A DNA stretch of 64,000 nt from Winogradskyella eximia (GCF_003386165.1 NZ_QRDV01000010.1:109297-173296); one strand, 5' to 3'; positions 17,312 to 26,766 are shown, counted from the first letter of the stretch. Translations and numbers: made by a program. Notes: generated by a model from the letters alone, not told the origin.

Positions 17312-17896
17312 ATGAAACATGTATTAGGATTATTATTAATTATAGCTATTGGCTTCACAAGCTGTGAAAACAAAAAAACGAAACAACAAGCATTGTCTGA
17401 AAGTATTGAAGCATTCAAAAAAACAGTGAACTTTGAAACTCATGTTTATATACCAGAAACCTATCTAGAACAAGAAATAGATACTTTAATGAGTAATGGT
17501 TTCCGTGTGAAAATAAAAACCTATTCTGATATGTCTAATACTGTTCGTTTTTCAAAAATTAAAGACACTATAAATCATCAAACGCACTATAGAAATTTCA
17601 AATTTGATATTAGTGTTACCAAAGACAATAAGGAAATATATCGTGAGACTTTTGATAAACAAAAAGTGAATGAGGCATTCAGTTACAATGAAAATTTAGT
17701 GACTGGTTCTGATTTATATAATTTTGATACGCTTGCTATTTTAAAATCGATTAATGTTAATGATGACCCAACGTATACAAATATGGTATTAATAGACATT
17801 ACGTATGCCATTCCAGAATCTGATAAATATTCGTCTCATACATTATTTATAGATGATAAGGGAAAGTCAAATATTGTTCACCTTGAAGTAAAATAA
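17312..17896 (+). CDS. Lipoprotein, DUF4738-like
   Basis: A 194-residue protein with a lipoprotein signal (lipobox FTSC near residue 19) and a beta-rich periplasmic domain containing YRNFKFDISVTKDNKEIYRETFDK. It resembles the DUF4738 group of Bacteroidota lipoproteins. It sits between the dnaX-adjacent gene and miaE on the same strand, with gaps of 30 and 2 bases, so all four genes may form one transcript. The function is unknown. Confidence 0.75.
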   Translation: MKHVLGLLLIIAIGFTSCENKKTKQQALSESIEAFKKTVNFETHVYIPETYLEQEIDTLMSNGFRVKIKTYSDMSNTVRFSKIKDTINHQTHYRNFKFDISVTKDNKEIYRETFDKQKVNEAFSYNENLVTGSDLYNFDTLAILKSINVNDDPTYTNMVLIDITYAIPESDKYSSHTLFIDDKGKSNIVHLEVK

Positions 17897-17898
17897 TT

Positions 17899-18480
17899 AT
17901 GTTAGGACTAAAATTACCAACCGATCCAAGATGGGTTAATATTGTAGAAAAAAATATTGAAGATATTTTAACCGACCATGCTTACTGCGAGCAAAAAGCG
18001 GCAAGCACAGCCATTTCTCTAATTGTAGGTTTCCCTGAGTACACAGATCTTGTTCAAGAAATGATAGCTTTGGTGGAAGAAGAAATGAGTCATTTTAAAA
18101 TGGTGCATGATAGAATATTAGAAAACGGCTGGACGCTTGGTAGAGATCGTAAAGATGATTATGTATTAGCTCTTATAAAATTCTTCCCTAAAGGCGGAAG
18201 CCGAACCACACAATTAGTGCACAGACTTTTGTACGCTGCATTAATAGAAGCGCGCAGTTGCGAACGTTTTAGATTATTGTCTGAAGAATTAGAAGACAAG
18301 AAACTGGCAAAATTTTATCGTAAACTAATGATTAGCGAAGCAGGTCATTACACTATGTTTTTAAATTTTGCGAGACAATATGGAGACCGAACTGAGGTTG
18401 ATGAAAAATGGGAAGCACTACTCGATTATGAAGCTGAGATTATGAAAAACTTAGGAAATAAGGAAACAATACATGGGTAA
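17899..18480 (+). CDS. miaE: tRNA-(ms2io6A37)-hydroxylase MiaE
   Basis: MiaE is a ferritin-like di-iron monooxygenase that hydroxylates the isopentenyl group of ms2i6A37 in tRNA, using oxygen. The iron-ligand helices are visible: HAYCEQKAAS (about 32-41), EEEMSHFKMVHDRI (about 65-78), EARSCERFRLLSEEL (about 118-132) and EAGHYTMFLNFA (about 149-160), giving the Glu and ExxH pairs of the site. Length 193 is standard. It implies aerobic growth. The gene starts 2 bases after the lipoprotein and ends before a terminator. Confidence 0.93.
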   Translation: MLGLKLPTDPRWVNIVEKNIEDILTDHAYCEQKAASTAISLIVGFPEYTDLVQEMIALVEEEMSHFKMVHDRILENGWTLGRDRKDDYVLALIKFFPKGGSRTTQLVHRLLYAALIEARSCERFRLLSEELEDKKLAKFYRKLMISEAGHYTMFLNFARQYGDRTEVDEKWEALLDYEAEIMKNLGNKETIHG

Positions 18481-18520
18481 GTAGACATTTATTGATACTC
18501 AGCGTTACTAACTAAAACAA

Positions 18521-18550
18521 AAAACGACCATCAATTTTGATAGTCGTTTT
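18521..18550. terminator. Bidirectional terminator between miaE and moxR
   Basis: Fourteen-base arms at 18521-18534 and 18537-18550 (AAAACGACCATCAA and TTGATAGTCGTTTT) pair with one mismatch. A T run follows on the plus strand and the mirrored A run gives one on the minus strand. Confidence 0.85.
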
Positions 18551-18578
18551 TTTTATATTCAAAATATATTCAGAAGTC

Positions 18579-19532
18579 TTAAAACAAACTCTCAATAATC
18601 TTCTCGTCAGTAATACCTTCCGCTTCTGCTTTGTAATTTTTAATAATTCTATGTCTTAGAATTCCTGTAGCTACAGCTTGAATATTTTCTATATCTGGTG
18701 AAAATTTCCCTTTAGTAGCAGCATGTGTTTTAGCTGCTAATATTAAATTTTGAGAAGCTCTTGGTCCTGCTCCCCAATCTACAAACTCTTTTACAATATC
18801 TGCAGCTGTGTCCTCTTTTGGTCTTGTTTTACCCACTAAAGCTACTGCATATTCAATGACATTATCTGCTACTGGAATACGACGAATTACATTCTGAAAA
18901 TCGATAATTTCTTGTGCCGTAAATAAAGCATTTACAGAAGCTTTAACATCTGTTGTAGTTGCTTTAACCACATCTACTTCCTCTTGAAACGAAGGATATT
19001 GCAAATTAATAGAAAACATAAATCGGTCTAATTGTGCTTCTGGCAAAGGATAAGTTCCTTCTTGCTCAATTGGGTTTTGTGTTGCTAAAACAAAATAAGG
19101 TAAACTTAGTTTATATTGATGACCAGCCACTGTAACCGAACGCTCCTGCATCGCTTCTAATAAGGCTGCTTGCGTTTTTGGTGGAGTTCTGTTAATCTCA
19201 TCGGCCAAAATAATATTAGAAAAAATTGGACCTTTTATAAACTTGAATTGTCGATTTTCATCTAAAATTTCGCTACCAAGAATATCGCTAGGCATTAAAT
19301 CTGGTGTAAACTGAATACGTTTAAAGTTTAAACCTAAAGCTTGTGCTATAGTGTTAACCATTAACGTTTTTGCTAAACCAGGTACACCAACTAAAAGTGA
19401 ATGTCCTCCAGAAAAAATAGAAATCAATACCTCATCAACCACTTTATCTTGGCCGATGATAACTTTAGCAACCTCTTGCTTTAGCGCAGCGTATTTTTTA
19501 ACAAAATTTTCAATTATAGCAACATCAGACAT
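18579..19532 (-). CDS. MoxR-family AAA+ ATPase
   Basis: MoxR ATPases act as chaperones that insert cofactors or mature partner proteins, often with VWA-domain proteins. Walker A GVPGLAKT is at residues 49-56, Walker B with ILADEINRTPPKTQAALLEAMQE at about 108-130 and the sensor FVLATQNPIEQEG at about 146. Length 317 is typical. Here it is the last gene of a minus-strand run with three parvulin-type proteins and no VWA or DUF58 gene follows within the window, which is unusual for the family's commonest context. Confidence 0.9.
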   Translation of the reverse strand: MSDVAIIENFVKKYAALKQEVAKVIIGQDKVVDEVLISIFSGGHSLLVGVPGLAKTLMVNTIAQALGLNFKRIQFTPDLMPSDILGSEILDENRQFKFIKGPIFSNIILADEINRTPPKTQAALLEAMQERSVTVAGHQYKLSLPYFVLATQNPIEQEGTYPLPEAQLDRFMFSINLQYPSFQEEVDVVKATTTDVKASVNALFTAQEIIDFQNVIRRIPVADNVIEYAVALVGKTRPKEDTAADIVKEFVDWGAGPRASQNLILAAKTHAATKGKFSPDIENIQAVATGILRHRIIKNYKAEAEGITDEKIIESLF

Positions 19533-19538
19533 ATTCTA

Positions 19539-20978
19539 TTATTTTTTTAACCAGTTACTTTGAAAGTCACAATCTCTATACTCTCCATTAATTTTAATGT
19601 AAGTATCCACAATAGTTTCTTTTTGCCATTTTTCTACAGCTCTAATCTGCTTATCTTGTAAGGCTAGATTTTTAATCTTTAAATAATCTTTAGCAAAGTC
19701 TGCTTCGTGATCATCTATACGGTCTGTAACGGTTAAAATCTTAAATTTGATTCTATTTATACGATCTTCATCTTGTAACACTTCGCTAATTTCACCATCT
19801 TTTAAATCTTGTATTTGAGAATACAATTCTGGATCCATTCTGGTTAATTCAAAATTAAAATCTTGTGTTGTAGGATTTGTCATTTGTCCACCTTCAAATT
19901 TAGTTTCTTTTTGATCACTAAACTCTCTAGCTGCTTCAGCAAATGTTAGAGTACCATCAATGATTTTTGCTCTAACTTCATCAATTTCGTCCTTAGCTTT
20001 TTTAATAGCTTCTTGTGTTAATTCTGGACGTAATAATATATGTCTTACATCATATTCTTGACCTCTAATTTTCTCTAAGTAAATAATATGGTATCCAAAA
20101 TCAGTTTCAAAAGGTTCAGAAATTTCACCTTCTTGCATTGAGAACGCAACATCTCTAAACTCTTTAACCATTCTTGGTTGTTTTCTGTTCAATGTATATT
20201 TTCCTCCATCTGGTTTAGAAGCAGCATCTTCAGTGTAAAACAATACTTTAGTTGTAAAACTAGAACCGTTTTCCTCTATATCTACTTTAAAACCTTTTAA
20301 TTTATCAATTACAGCTTGCTTTGCTTCTTCTGTTACTTCAGGAATGATTACAATTTCTGCTAGCTTTAATTCTGTACCAAACGTAGGACGTTCGTCTTTA
20401 GGAATATCATTAAAAAAGGTACGCACTTCTTCTGGAGTAACTTCTATATCCCCTGTTACTTTACCTTGCATTTCTTGAGCGAGATAAGCATTTTTGTTAA
20501 TTTCATACATTTCATCTCTCAATGCTTGCTCAGAATCCTTTTTATAAAATTTAAGTAATTTAGACATGTCGCCATTTAATTGACCTAAAATACCTTGAAT
20601 TTGTTGGTCTACACGCGACTTTATGTATAACTCATTTACAATAACACTATCTTGAATTGCTTGGTGAGCATACAATTTACTTTCTAACAAACTACCAAAA
20701 AGTTCACATCTCGTTAAACCTTTTAAATCTGCTCCTTGTGCCTTTAACTGAGCAATTTCTCTGTCTAGATCGGATTCTAGAATAATAAAATCACCAACTA
20801 CAGCAGCAACACCATCCGCTTTTATACGTGTGGTATTTACAACTGAATCTTTTGCTTTTTCAACCTGTGGAGCTTCGTCCTCAATGATTTCTTGAGCATT
20901 GCTAAAGTTGAATGACATAAAGCCAACCAAAAGGGCAGCTTTAATTATAAATTTGGAATTTATTGTTTTTAATCGCAT
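19539..20978 (-). CDS. SurA-type peptidylprolyl isomerase
   Basis: A periplasmic chaperone of the SurA kind, expected to help outer-membrane proteins fold. Signal peptide about 1-29 (ending FSNAQ), an N-terminal SurA-like helical chaperone region (about 45-175), a first divergent parvulin domain (about 180-285) and a second parvulin domain (about 290-390, starting YDVRHILLRPELT). I start it at 20978 (MRLKTINSKF, 479 residues), which places the hydrophobic core well. It overlaps the preceding lipoprotein gene by 38 bases, indicating tight coupling. Confidence 0.88.
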   Translation of the reverse strand: MRLKTINSKFIIKAALLVGFMSFNFSNAQEIIEDEAPQVEKAKDSVVNTTRIKADGVAAVVGDFIILESDLDREIAQLKAQGADLKGLTRCELFGSLLESKLYAHQAIQDSVIVNELYIKSRVDQQIQGILGQLNGDMSKLLKFYKKDSEQALRDEMYEINKNAYLAQEMQGKVTGDIEVTPEEVRTFFNDIPKDERPTFGTELKLAEIVIIPEVTEEAKQAVIDKLKGFKVDIEENGSSFTTKVLFYTEDAASKPDGGKYTLNRKQPRMVKEFRDVAFSMQEGEISEPFETDFGYHIIYLEKIRGQEYDVRHILLRPELTQEAIKKAKDEIDEVRAKIIDGTLTFAEAAREFSDQKETKFEGGQMTNPTTQDFNFELTRMDPELYSQIQDLKDGEISEVLQDEDRINRIKFKILTVTDRIDDHEADFAKDYLKIKNLALQDKQIRAVEKWQKETIVDTYIKINGEYRDCDFQSNWLKK

Positions 20979-21792
20979 CTTTTGTAATATCATTTTCGAG
21001 TTGCTTGATGAGCTCTAATTTTCTCTTGTTTATAACAATTTTATTAATTGACGTTTTTACATAATCCATTGGAGCGTAGTCGTTTTGAAGTCGTACGTCA
21101 TTAACTTGCATCAAATATAGGTTTAATGAATCTTTGAGTTGTAAGAAATTAGTTTTTTTTAACAGTTGATTTTTATTTGAACTGTTTATTATCGGAATTT
21201 TTTCTGCTACACGATTTAATTTTACCCAAATTGAGTCATTTAAGGAATATGATTTAAATTGAACTGAAATAGAATCTAAATACCTCTTATCCTTAGCTTC
21301 AAACCGTTTAAAACGTGTTTTTATGGTATCTAGATTTATTGGGTTTAACGGTAAACTTACGTACCTAAACTGAATTAAATCGTCATTGAGCTTAAATGAT
21401 TCTTTGTTGGCCTCGTAGAATAACTCTGCTTCTTCCGTTTTTACTAAACTATCAATATTTTTCTTAACCAAACCTTCTAAATAAGCCTTAGCATATAAAT
21501 CGTTTTTATATTGTTCTACTAACCTAGAAAATTCATTTTGCTTTTTTTCTGATAAATTAATCAAAGCTCCATCCATTAAAAGCAGTTGCCTAGCCCAACG
21601 GTTAATGTAAGCGTTGACAACTAAAGTACTATCTTCTTTAGATGCTCCTTTTGGTACTACATCAATAATATCTTCTTTATAAAGATAAGTTTCATTAACT
21701 CTAGCCACTGGATCAACACCCTCTGACTTTTTAAAGAAGTCACAGCTTACCAAAAGCAGACTAATAAGAAATATGTATGGAGTATGTTTCAA
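20941..21792 (-). CDS. SurA/PpiC-like lipoprotein without a clear isomerase domain
   Basis: A 283-residue lipoprotein: signal peptide with lipobox VSC at about residues 15-17, then helical sequence. The segment VDPVARVNETYLYKEDIIDVVP and the following helices (ANAYINRWARQLLLMDGAL-like) match the N-terminal part of SurA/PpiC proteins, but a recognisable parvulin core is missing. It lies between two true parvulins, 10 bases from the upstream one. It may be a membrane-tethered partner of the other two. Confidence 0.8.
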   Translation of the reverse strand: MKHTPYIFLISLLLVSCDFFKKSEGVDPVARVNETYLYKEDIIDVVPKGASKEDSTLVVNAYINRWARQLLLMDGALINLSEKKQNEFSRLVEQYKNDLYAKAYLEGLVKKNIDSLVKTEEAELFYEANKESFKLNDDLIQFRYVSLPLNPINLDTIKTRFKRFEAKDKRYLDSISVQFKSYSLNDSIWVKLNRVAEKIPIINSSNKNQLLKKTNFLQLKDSLNLYLMQVNDVRLQNDYAPMDYVKTSINKIVINKRKLELIKQLENDITKDAIKNNKFQIYN

Positions 21793-21802
21793 AAAAAATA
21801 AA

Positions 21803-23746
21803 TTAGTGTCCTATTTTAGCCTTAATAGTTTTTAATACGTCTTCGTTAACCTCTATCTTAAAACGATTATATAGATCATTAATCCAATTAGTTTCTATTT
21901 CTGATTGGTAATCATTAATAACATTTCCTTTAGCTTCCTCTAACGTTTTTTGTCCTGCAGGCATTACCGCTTTTACATCAATAACATGAAAAGCATCATG
22001 ATGTGTATAAATATCAGAAACTCCTTTTTTAACCTTAAAGCCTTCAGGTAAAATAGAATCATCTATTTTGTATGTACCTTTTGTAAAAATAACATTCTGC
22101 TTATCTGAAGTATTTAAAGCTTTATTAATAGCTTCTTCAGATTTTCCTTTTTTCATCAATTTAAGGATTTTCTTCATGTTAGATTTTTCTGCTGAAGATG
22201 CCATAACCACATCTACGCGATCACTCCATTGGTATTTAGATTTATTTTTATTGTAGTAAGTCTCTAAACCAACGCTATCTTTTGATGCTTTGTTCCAAAC
22301 TTCCTTTTCCATTAAATCGAATAACAAAAGTCCGTCTCTATATTCTTTTAATATGTTAGCAAATTCTTCGTTTTCTACTTCTAAGTTATCCTCTCTAAAT
22401 TGAAAAATAGATTTTTCAAAAAAGCTTTTAAACTCCTCGTCTATTATACTTGTAAAAGGTGTGTTTTTACCAGTATAGATACGTTGTGCTGTTTTTAGAT
22501 GATTTCCAAAATCCTCGTATGTAAATATCTTATTGTTTATAGAAAAAAGAGTTTCCTTCTTATTAAAATTATCTGGCAATTCCCATGTACGGTTATAAAA
22601 CTCTTTAGTTAAAATTGACGTAAAATAAGCCTTAGCTTTAGCATTATAATCAATTTTATATTTCTTTTTCAGCTTAGCAACCATAGCCTCATTAATCAAT
22701 TTAGATCTCGAGTCTCTTTTTACTTTAGTTTCAAAAGATGCTTTTAAATCTTCAAATGACTCAATTGGCTTAAGATGGATTCGTTTTACAATATGCCAAC
22801 CATAAGCTGTTTTAAAAGGTTTACTAACATCACCATCATTTTTTAAATCAAATGCTTGGTTTTCAAATTCAATAGAACTTAATTGACCGCTTTTAAATGG
22901 AATAATTTCTCCACCTTTTGATGCAGAACTTTTATCTTCAGAAAATTGCTTCGCTAATGATTCAAATTTTTCACCTTGATTGAGTTTCTTATAAATTTCA
23001 CTAATTCTTTGTTCCGGATCTCTCAGTGAATCTTTAGATGATAAGTTCACCATGATATGAGCAGCAGTAATAGTACCTCTAGATGCTCTTTTATCATTAA
23101 CTTTTACAACGTGATAACCAAATTGTGTTCTAAACGGCATTGAAATTTCACCTACAGGAGTATTATATGCTGCGGATTCAAAATCATAAACCATTTTAAA
23201 TGCTGAGAAATATCCTAAATCTTCAAGAAAAATAGTGTTTCCGTTGTGCATTTCTGCTTTAACCTCATCAAACCCTTCTTTTAAAACACGATTTCTTAAA
23301 GCTAACACTTCGTTGTATGCACTTATGGTATCTGTTGCAGTTGCGTCTAAACGCACTAAAATGTGAGCCGCATTAATATCTAAATTACTACGATCGTAAG
23401 CTTCTCTTACTAAAGCGTCTGTAACCTTGTTTTCTGAAATGTAATTATTAATAAGTTGCTTTTTATATCTAGCAAACTCACGTTGATAATTTTTGTCTTC
23501 GTCTAATTTTAAACGTTTAGCTTCTTTAAGCTTTAATTGATATTCAGTAAATAATTTTAAATAACCATCTATATCTTTCTGGCTTTCATCTTTTACTAAA
23601 TCAAGGTTTTTATTATAAACTCTTAAAAATTCTGAAGCCATTATTGGTTGTCCATCAACCTTAAGAAGCACAGCATCTTTATCTTGTGAAAAAGAAAAAT
23701 TTAGTGCAAAAAACACTAAAAACAAACATTTTAATTTAAGACTCAT
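21803..23746 (-). CDS. Periplasmic parvulin-type peptidylprolyl isomerase (two PpiC domains)
   Basis: A 647-residue exported protein. The start is set at 23746 (MSLKLKCLFLVFFALNFSFSQ, a clean signal peptide); the longer frame to 23833 runs into the promoter. Parvulin domain one lies at about 110-205 (NAAHILVRLD to GYHVVKV), domain two at about 215-320 (TAAHIMVNLSSKDS to GWHIVKRI). A long helical C-terminal part of unknown role follows. It is the first gene of the set parvulin-lipoprotein-SurA-moxR and is probably a major outer-membrane protein folding factor. Confidence 0.9.
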   Translation of the reverse strand: MSLKLKCLFLVFFALNFSFSQDKDAVLLKVDGQPIMASEFLRVYNKNLDLVKDESQKDIDGYLKLFTEYQLKLKEAKRLKLDEDKNYQREFARYKKQLINNYISENKVTDALVREAYDRSNLDINAAHILVRLDATATDTISAYNEVLALRNRVLKEGFDEVKAEMHNGNTIFLEDLGYFSAFKMVYDFESAAYNTPVGEISMPFRTQFGYHVVKVNDKRASRGTITAAHIMVNLSSKDSLRDPEQRISEIYKKLNQGEKFESLAKQFSEDKSSASKGGEIIPFKSGQLSSIEFENQAFDLKNDGDVSKPFKTAYGWHIVKRIHLKPIESFEDLKASFETKVKRDSRSKLINEAMVAKLKKKYKIDYNAKAKAYFTSILTKEFYNRTWELPDNFNKKETLFSINNKIFTYEDFGNHLKTAQRIYTGKNTPFTSIIDEEFKSFFEKSIFQFREDNLEVENEEFANILKEYRDGLLLFDLMEKEVWNKASKDSVGLETYYNKNKSKYQWSDRVDVVMASSAEKSNMKKILKLMKKGKSEEAINKALNTSDKQNVIFTKGTYKIDDSILPEGFKVKKGVSDIYTHHDAFHVIDVKAVMPAGQKTLEEAKGNVINDYQSEIETNWINDLYNRFKIEVNEDVLKTIKAKIGH

Positions 23747-23803
23747 AATTAACTTCTTTTGTATTGCATTTTTAGTTATAAATAATTTGCTTTTCAAACT
23801 CAG

Positions 23804-23833
23804 CAAAAATAACATAAATAGCGTATTTAGCAA
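23804..23833 (-). promoter_or_regulatory. Promoter of the parvulin-moxR unit
   Basis: On the minus strand a perfect -7 element TATTTTTG (23804-23811) follows TTG (23831-23833) after 19 bases. The expected start near 23797 leaves a leader of about 50 bases before the ATG at 23746. Confidence 0.72.
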
Positions 23834-23993
23834 GTAGTTTACAAAGCAATATTTGCTAGTTACGTAGTAAAAATCATACCATAATAGCTTCTTATAATAA
23901 TTAACGATGATTTTAACAATAATATCAGTCTAACGTCGATTAGATGAAACTATTGCCAACACTTTTTTATACATTTATAAAAAATCCCTCAGC

Positions 23994-24452
23994 ATGCAAT
24001 ACGTTACTGAAATACTAATTAATAAGCCTATTTCAGAGGTCATTAAAAATTTAAGCTCTATTGACAACTTAAAACATTGGCAAGCAGGCTTAACTAGCAC
24101 ATCTCACATCTCTGGAACTCCAAACGAACTTGGAGCAAAACTAAAGCTTAATTATAATTTTGGAAATCGAAAAATGGAAATTATTGAAACCATTACAAAA
24201 CAAAATTTTCCTAATGAATTTCATTTAACTTACAGCGGAAAAGGTGTACGTAATATTCAAGAAAACTACTTTAAAATTACAGACAACAATAGCACCAAAT
24301 GGATTTCAGTAAATGATTACCAACCCACCAAATTAAAAATGAGCATGATGCTATTATTGATGCCAAGAATCTTTAAAAAGCAAACAAAAACTTACATGAC
24401 AAACTTTAAGAATTTTGTTGAGAATGGAACTTCAATTCAGAACTATAATTAA
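23994..24452 (+). CDS. SRPBCC-family protein
   Basis: A 152-residue protein with the START/Bet v1-like SRPBCC pattern: an N-terminal strand followed by the helix ISEVIKNLSSIDNLKHWQAGL, a seven-strand sheet and a long C-terminal helix (about 115-145). These proteins bind hydrophobic ligands in a cavity. There is no signal peptide. A 79-residue gene follows after 14 bases and is probably co-transcribed. The ligand is unknown. Confidence 0.8.
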   Translation: MQYVTEILINKPISEVIKNLSSIDNLKHWQAGLTSTSHISGTPNELGAKLKLNYNFGNRKMEIIETITKQNFPNEFHLTYSGKGVRNIQENYFKITDNNSTKWISVNDYQPTKLKMSMMLLLMPRIFKKQTKTYMTNFKNFVENGTSIQNYN

Positions 24453-24466
24453 TAGCTATTGAAGCC

Positions 24467-24706
24467 ATGCGAAAATTAAAATTGATTTGGGATTTTAGAG
24501 GACCTGCAGGACAAAAAACAGCCGAACATCACTTAATTCATTTAAAGGAATACATCGCCATTAACAAACTGGATATCACTATTACTGGTATTGAAACTAT
24601 AAGCGACATGCATAGCTTAGCCTATTTGGTTGTAGACGAATCTGAAATGAAACCAATAAGAGATGCATTAAAACCTCATAGAGGACAAGTTTTTACAGAA
24701 AATTAA
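24467..24706 (+). CDS. Hypothetical protein, 79 aa
   Basis: A small soluble protein with a predicted beta-alpha-beta-beta-alpha-beta order, like a ferredoxin-like or YCII-type dimer: LKLIWDF strand, helix KTAEHHLIHLKEYIAIN, strand ITITGIE, strand HSLAYLVVDE, helix EMKPIRDALKP. A His pair (HH at about 21-22) and the WDFRGPAG motif stand out. It follows the SRPBCC gene by 14 bases. I do not recognise the family. Confidence 0.7.
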   Translation: MRKLKLIWDFRGPAGQKTAEHHLIHLKEYIAINKLDITITGIETISDMHSLAYLVVDESEMKPIRDALKPHRGQVFTEN

Positions 24707-24722
24707 ATGCCCCTCTTTTCTT

Positions 24723-25862
24723 TTAAAGCAAGCGCTTAAAAAATGCTTGAATAAATCGCTTTGGTGGAACAGACAGAATTATCTTTATATCTTCTAAAAG
24801 CGTTGATTCTTCATCTAAAAACCTAAAAATTGTCTTCGTTTTCGATTTTTTAAACATGGAAGAAAATAAGGCTGCACCTTCTTCATTATGATTAGCTAAA
24901 ACATCTAGAAATATTAAATCGTAAAACCAGTACTTTGTCCATTTATGAAACTTAGACAGATCATTTTCACGTTTTAAAAATGTAATAACTTCTTTCGTCT
25001 TTACAGTGGTATTTTTAAAGGTGTAACCTGTACTTGCTTTGGTCCAACCTCCTGCTGTTCCTATATTTAAAATATGTTTTGAGTTTAATTCGCTAAACTT
25101 AAAAGACGTCATAGGTATATTGCCTTTTTCCTTTTCAATAATTTTATAATTTGTTATCTTATTATTCTTTAGATAATTCTCAATAGTGTCTTCATATTCA
25201 GACCGTTCTAACAATTCTTTTGAGAACAAAGTATATTCAAGCAAAGCTGTTTTTTTATCTATTGGCATTACATACATAAAACGCGTGTTTCCGTTTTGTG
25301 GCACTGTAAAATCCATAAAGGTTGCTGTGGCATCATCAAAAGCATCGTCTTCTGTTTTCACAAACCAACCTATAAAATGTTGATGAATTAATGGAAACTT
25401 ATCTTGTGATTTATAAACTTCAGAATTTGCTAGACTATTGAATACTTTACTACCAAAATAACTACTCTTATCAGTTATTACCTCAACACCTGTGCTTAAC
25501 TCAGTAAAAGTATTTACACTATCTTCAATAAAAGTAAAATTAGCTTTTGTGTGTATGTGTCCCCAAAGCGATTTGTAAAATGCTTCACTTCTAATCATTT
25601 TATATTGATAAGGAGAAATGGTATATGTTTTTAAAAATAAATCACTACCAAAGAAAATCTGCGACCATGTTTTAGTTAAAATCTCATCCCATTCACCTAC
25701 TCCATCTTCCCAATAACACCAGGTTCTATCATTTCCTTTATCTTTTGCTTTATCGATAATTAAGATTGACTTATCATCAAAAAAAGTATCTTTAGACATT
25801 CGGTATGCTAAAAGTAACCCTGAAGCTCCAGCTCCTAAAATGATGTAATCGTAATTAGCCAA
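24723..25862 (-). CDS. Lycopene cyclase-family flavoprotein
   Basis: A CrtY-type cyclase, which forms the beta rings of carotenoids. The Rossmann motif DYIILGAGASGLLLAYRMS is at residues 4-22, followed by the family blocks DKGNDRTWCYWE (about 43-54) and WSQIFFGSD. Further family features are GWFVKTEDDAFD (about 165) and FMYVMPIDKKTALLEYTLFS (about 200). Length 379 fits. The start is TTG at 25862: an in-frame stop lies 12 bases upstream and there is no ATG that keeps the Rossmann motif. No other carotenoid gene is near. It may cyclise carotenoid made elsewhere in the genome, for example for zeaxanthin or a retinal chromophore. Confidence 0.85.
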   Translation of the reverse strand: MANYDYIILGAGASGLLLAYRMSKDTFFDDKSILIIDKAKDKGNDRTWCYWEDGVGEWDEILTKTWSQIFFGSDLFLKTYTISPYQYKMIRSEAFYKSLWGHIHTKANFTFIEDSVNTFTELSTGVEVITDKSSYFGSKVFNSLANSEVYKSQDKFPLIHQHFIGWFVKTEDDAFDDATATFMDFTVPQNGNTRFMYVMPIDKKTALLEYTLFSKELLERSEYEDTIENYLKNNKITNYKIIEKEKGNIPMTSFKFSELNSKHILNIGTAGGWTKASTGYTFKNTTVKTKEVITFLKRENDLSKFHKWTKYWFYDLIFLDVLANHNEEGAALFSSMFKKSKTKTIFRFLDEESTLLEDIKIILSVPPKRFIQAFFKRLL

Positions 25863-25888
25863 GATGATATATTATAAAAATTGAATTG

Positions 25889-25917
25889 TAAAGCTAAATC
25901 ATTTTCTCTTGATTCAA
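25889..25917 (-). promoter_or_regulatory. Probable promoter of the lycopene cyclase gene
   Basis: On the minus strand TAGCTTTA (25889-25896, seven of eight matches to TAnnTTTG) follows TTG (25915-25917) after 18 bases. Expected transcription start near 25882, about 20 bases before the TTG start codon. Confidence 0.5.
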
Positions 25918-25962
25918 TAGTAATCATCTAGACTTTATTGATGCTATTTAGACACTTTAGAA

Positions 25963-26766
25963 CTACTGAATTGAAACAGAAACTTTACCATTTAAAGTAT
26001 CTCCATTTCTTAAAACGGTATTACAAAAAATTAAGGTTAATGTCTCTCCATCATTTTCAACAAATAATTCAGTTTCAGGAGTAGATCTACTTCCTATAAG
26101 TACTTGGTTAGTGGATTTAACAAGCTCTCTATTGAGATAAGTTATATCAAACTCATAATCCACACCGAAGTATTGACCCGTTTTTGGATAGCCATTATTC
26201 TGCTCATTAAAATTAATTTCATAGATGTTAGGCCAGTTTCCAAATCTAACTCCAACATTGCCTTCATCACAACATAGAGGATCCGTAATTTGAGTATAAG
26301 CACTTTGCCATGTACCTGAAATACTTACATAATTATTTTGTGTATGAGTACAAGAAATATCTGAAGTAGTAAACGACTCCCAATCAAATTCTTCACTAGA
26401 TCCATTTTTTGTAGTGGCAGTATAGTAATAAGTTGTATTAGGTTCTAATAAATCAATATCATAATGAAAATTATAGATACCATTGTAATATGGCACTTCT
26501 CCTTCTAGCTCGATAACTTGACCATTACTAGCATCATTTTCATCACCTGTTCTAAATATAAACCCAACATTATAAGAGTCTTCTTCTTGAAAAACAATAT
26601 TAGAAAAATCAATAAAACCATTAAGTGTTACAGAATTCTGAGAAGTATAAGACACATAAGATCTTACACTTGGAGCATCATAAATTTGAGAATCGTCACC
26701 ACTAGAAGAATCACTACAAGAACTCACAAAACATATAACAAATAAGGAAATAAATAGATTTTTCAA
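25963..26766 (-). CDS. Lipoprotein with fibronectin-type-III-like domain
   Basis: A 267-residue lipoprotein: lipobox SSC at about residues 15-17, then an acidic Ser/Asp-rich spacer (SDSSSGDDS), which is common in surface-exposed Bacteroidota lipoproteins. Residues about 33-135 look like a fibronectin type III domain (APSVRSYVSYTSQNSVTLNGFID to EPNTTYYYTATTKNGSSEEFDWESFTT). The C-terminal part is beta-rich and unrecognised, with a Cys-Cys pair (DPLCCDEG). Function unknown. Confidence 0.75.
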   Translation of the reverse strand: MKNLFISLFVICFVSSCSDSSSGDDSQIYDAPSVRSYVSYTSQNSVTLNGFIDFSNIVFQEEDSYNVGFIFRTGDENDASNGQVIELEGEVPYYNGIYNFHYDIDLLEPNTTYYYTATTKNGSSEEFDWESFTTSDISCTHTQNNYVSISGTWQSAYTQITDPLCCDEGNVGVRFGNWPNIYEINFNEQNNGYPKTGQYFGVDYEFDITYLNRELVKSTNQVLIGSRSTPETELFVENDGETLTLIFCNTVLRNGDTLNGKVSVSIQ

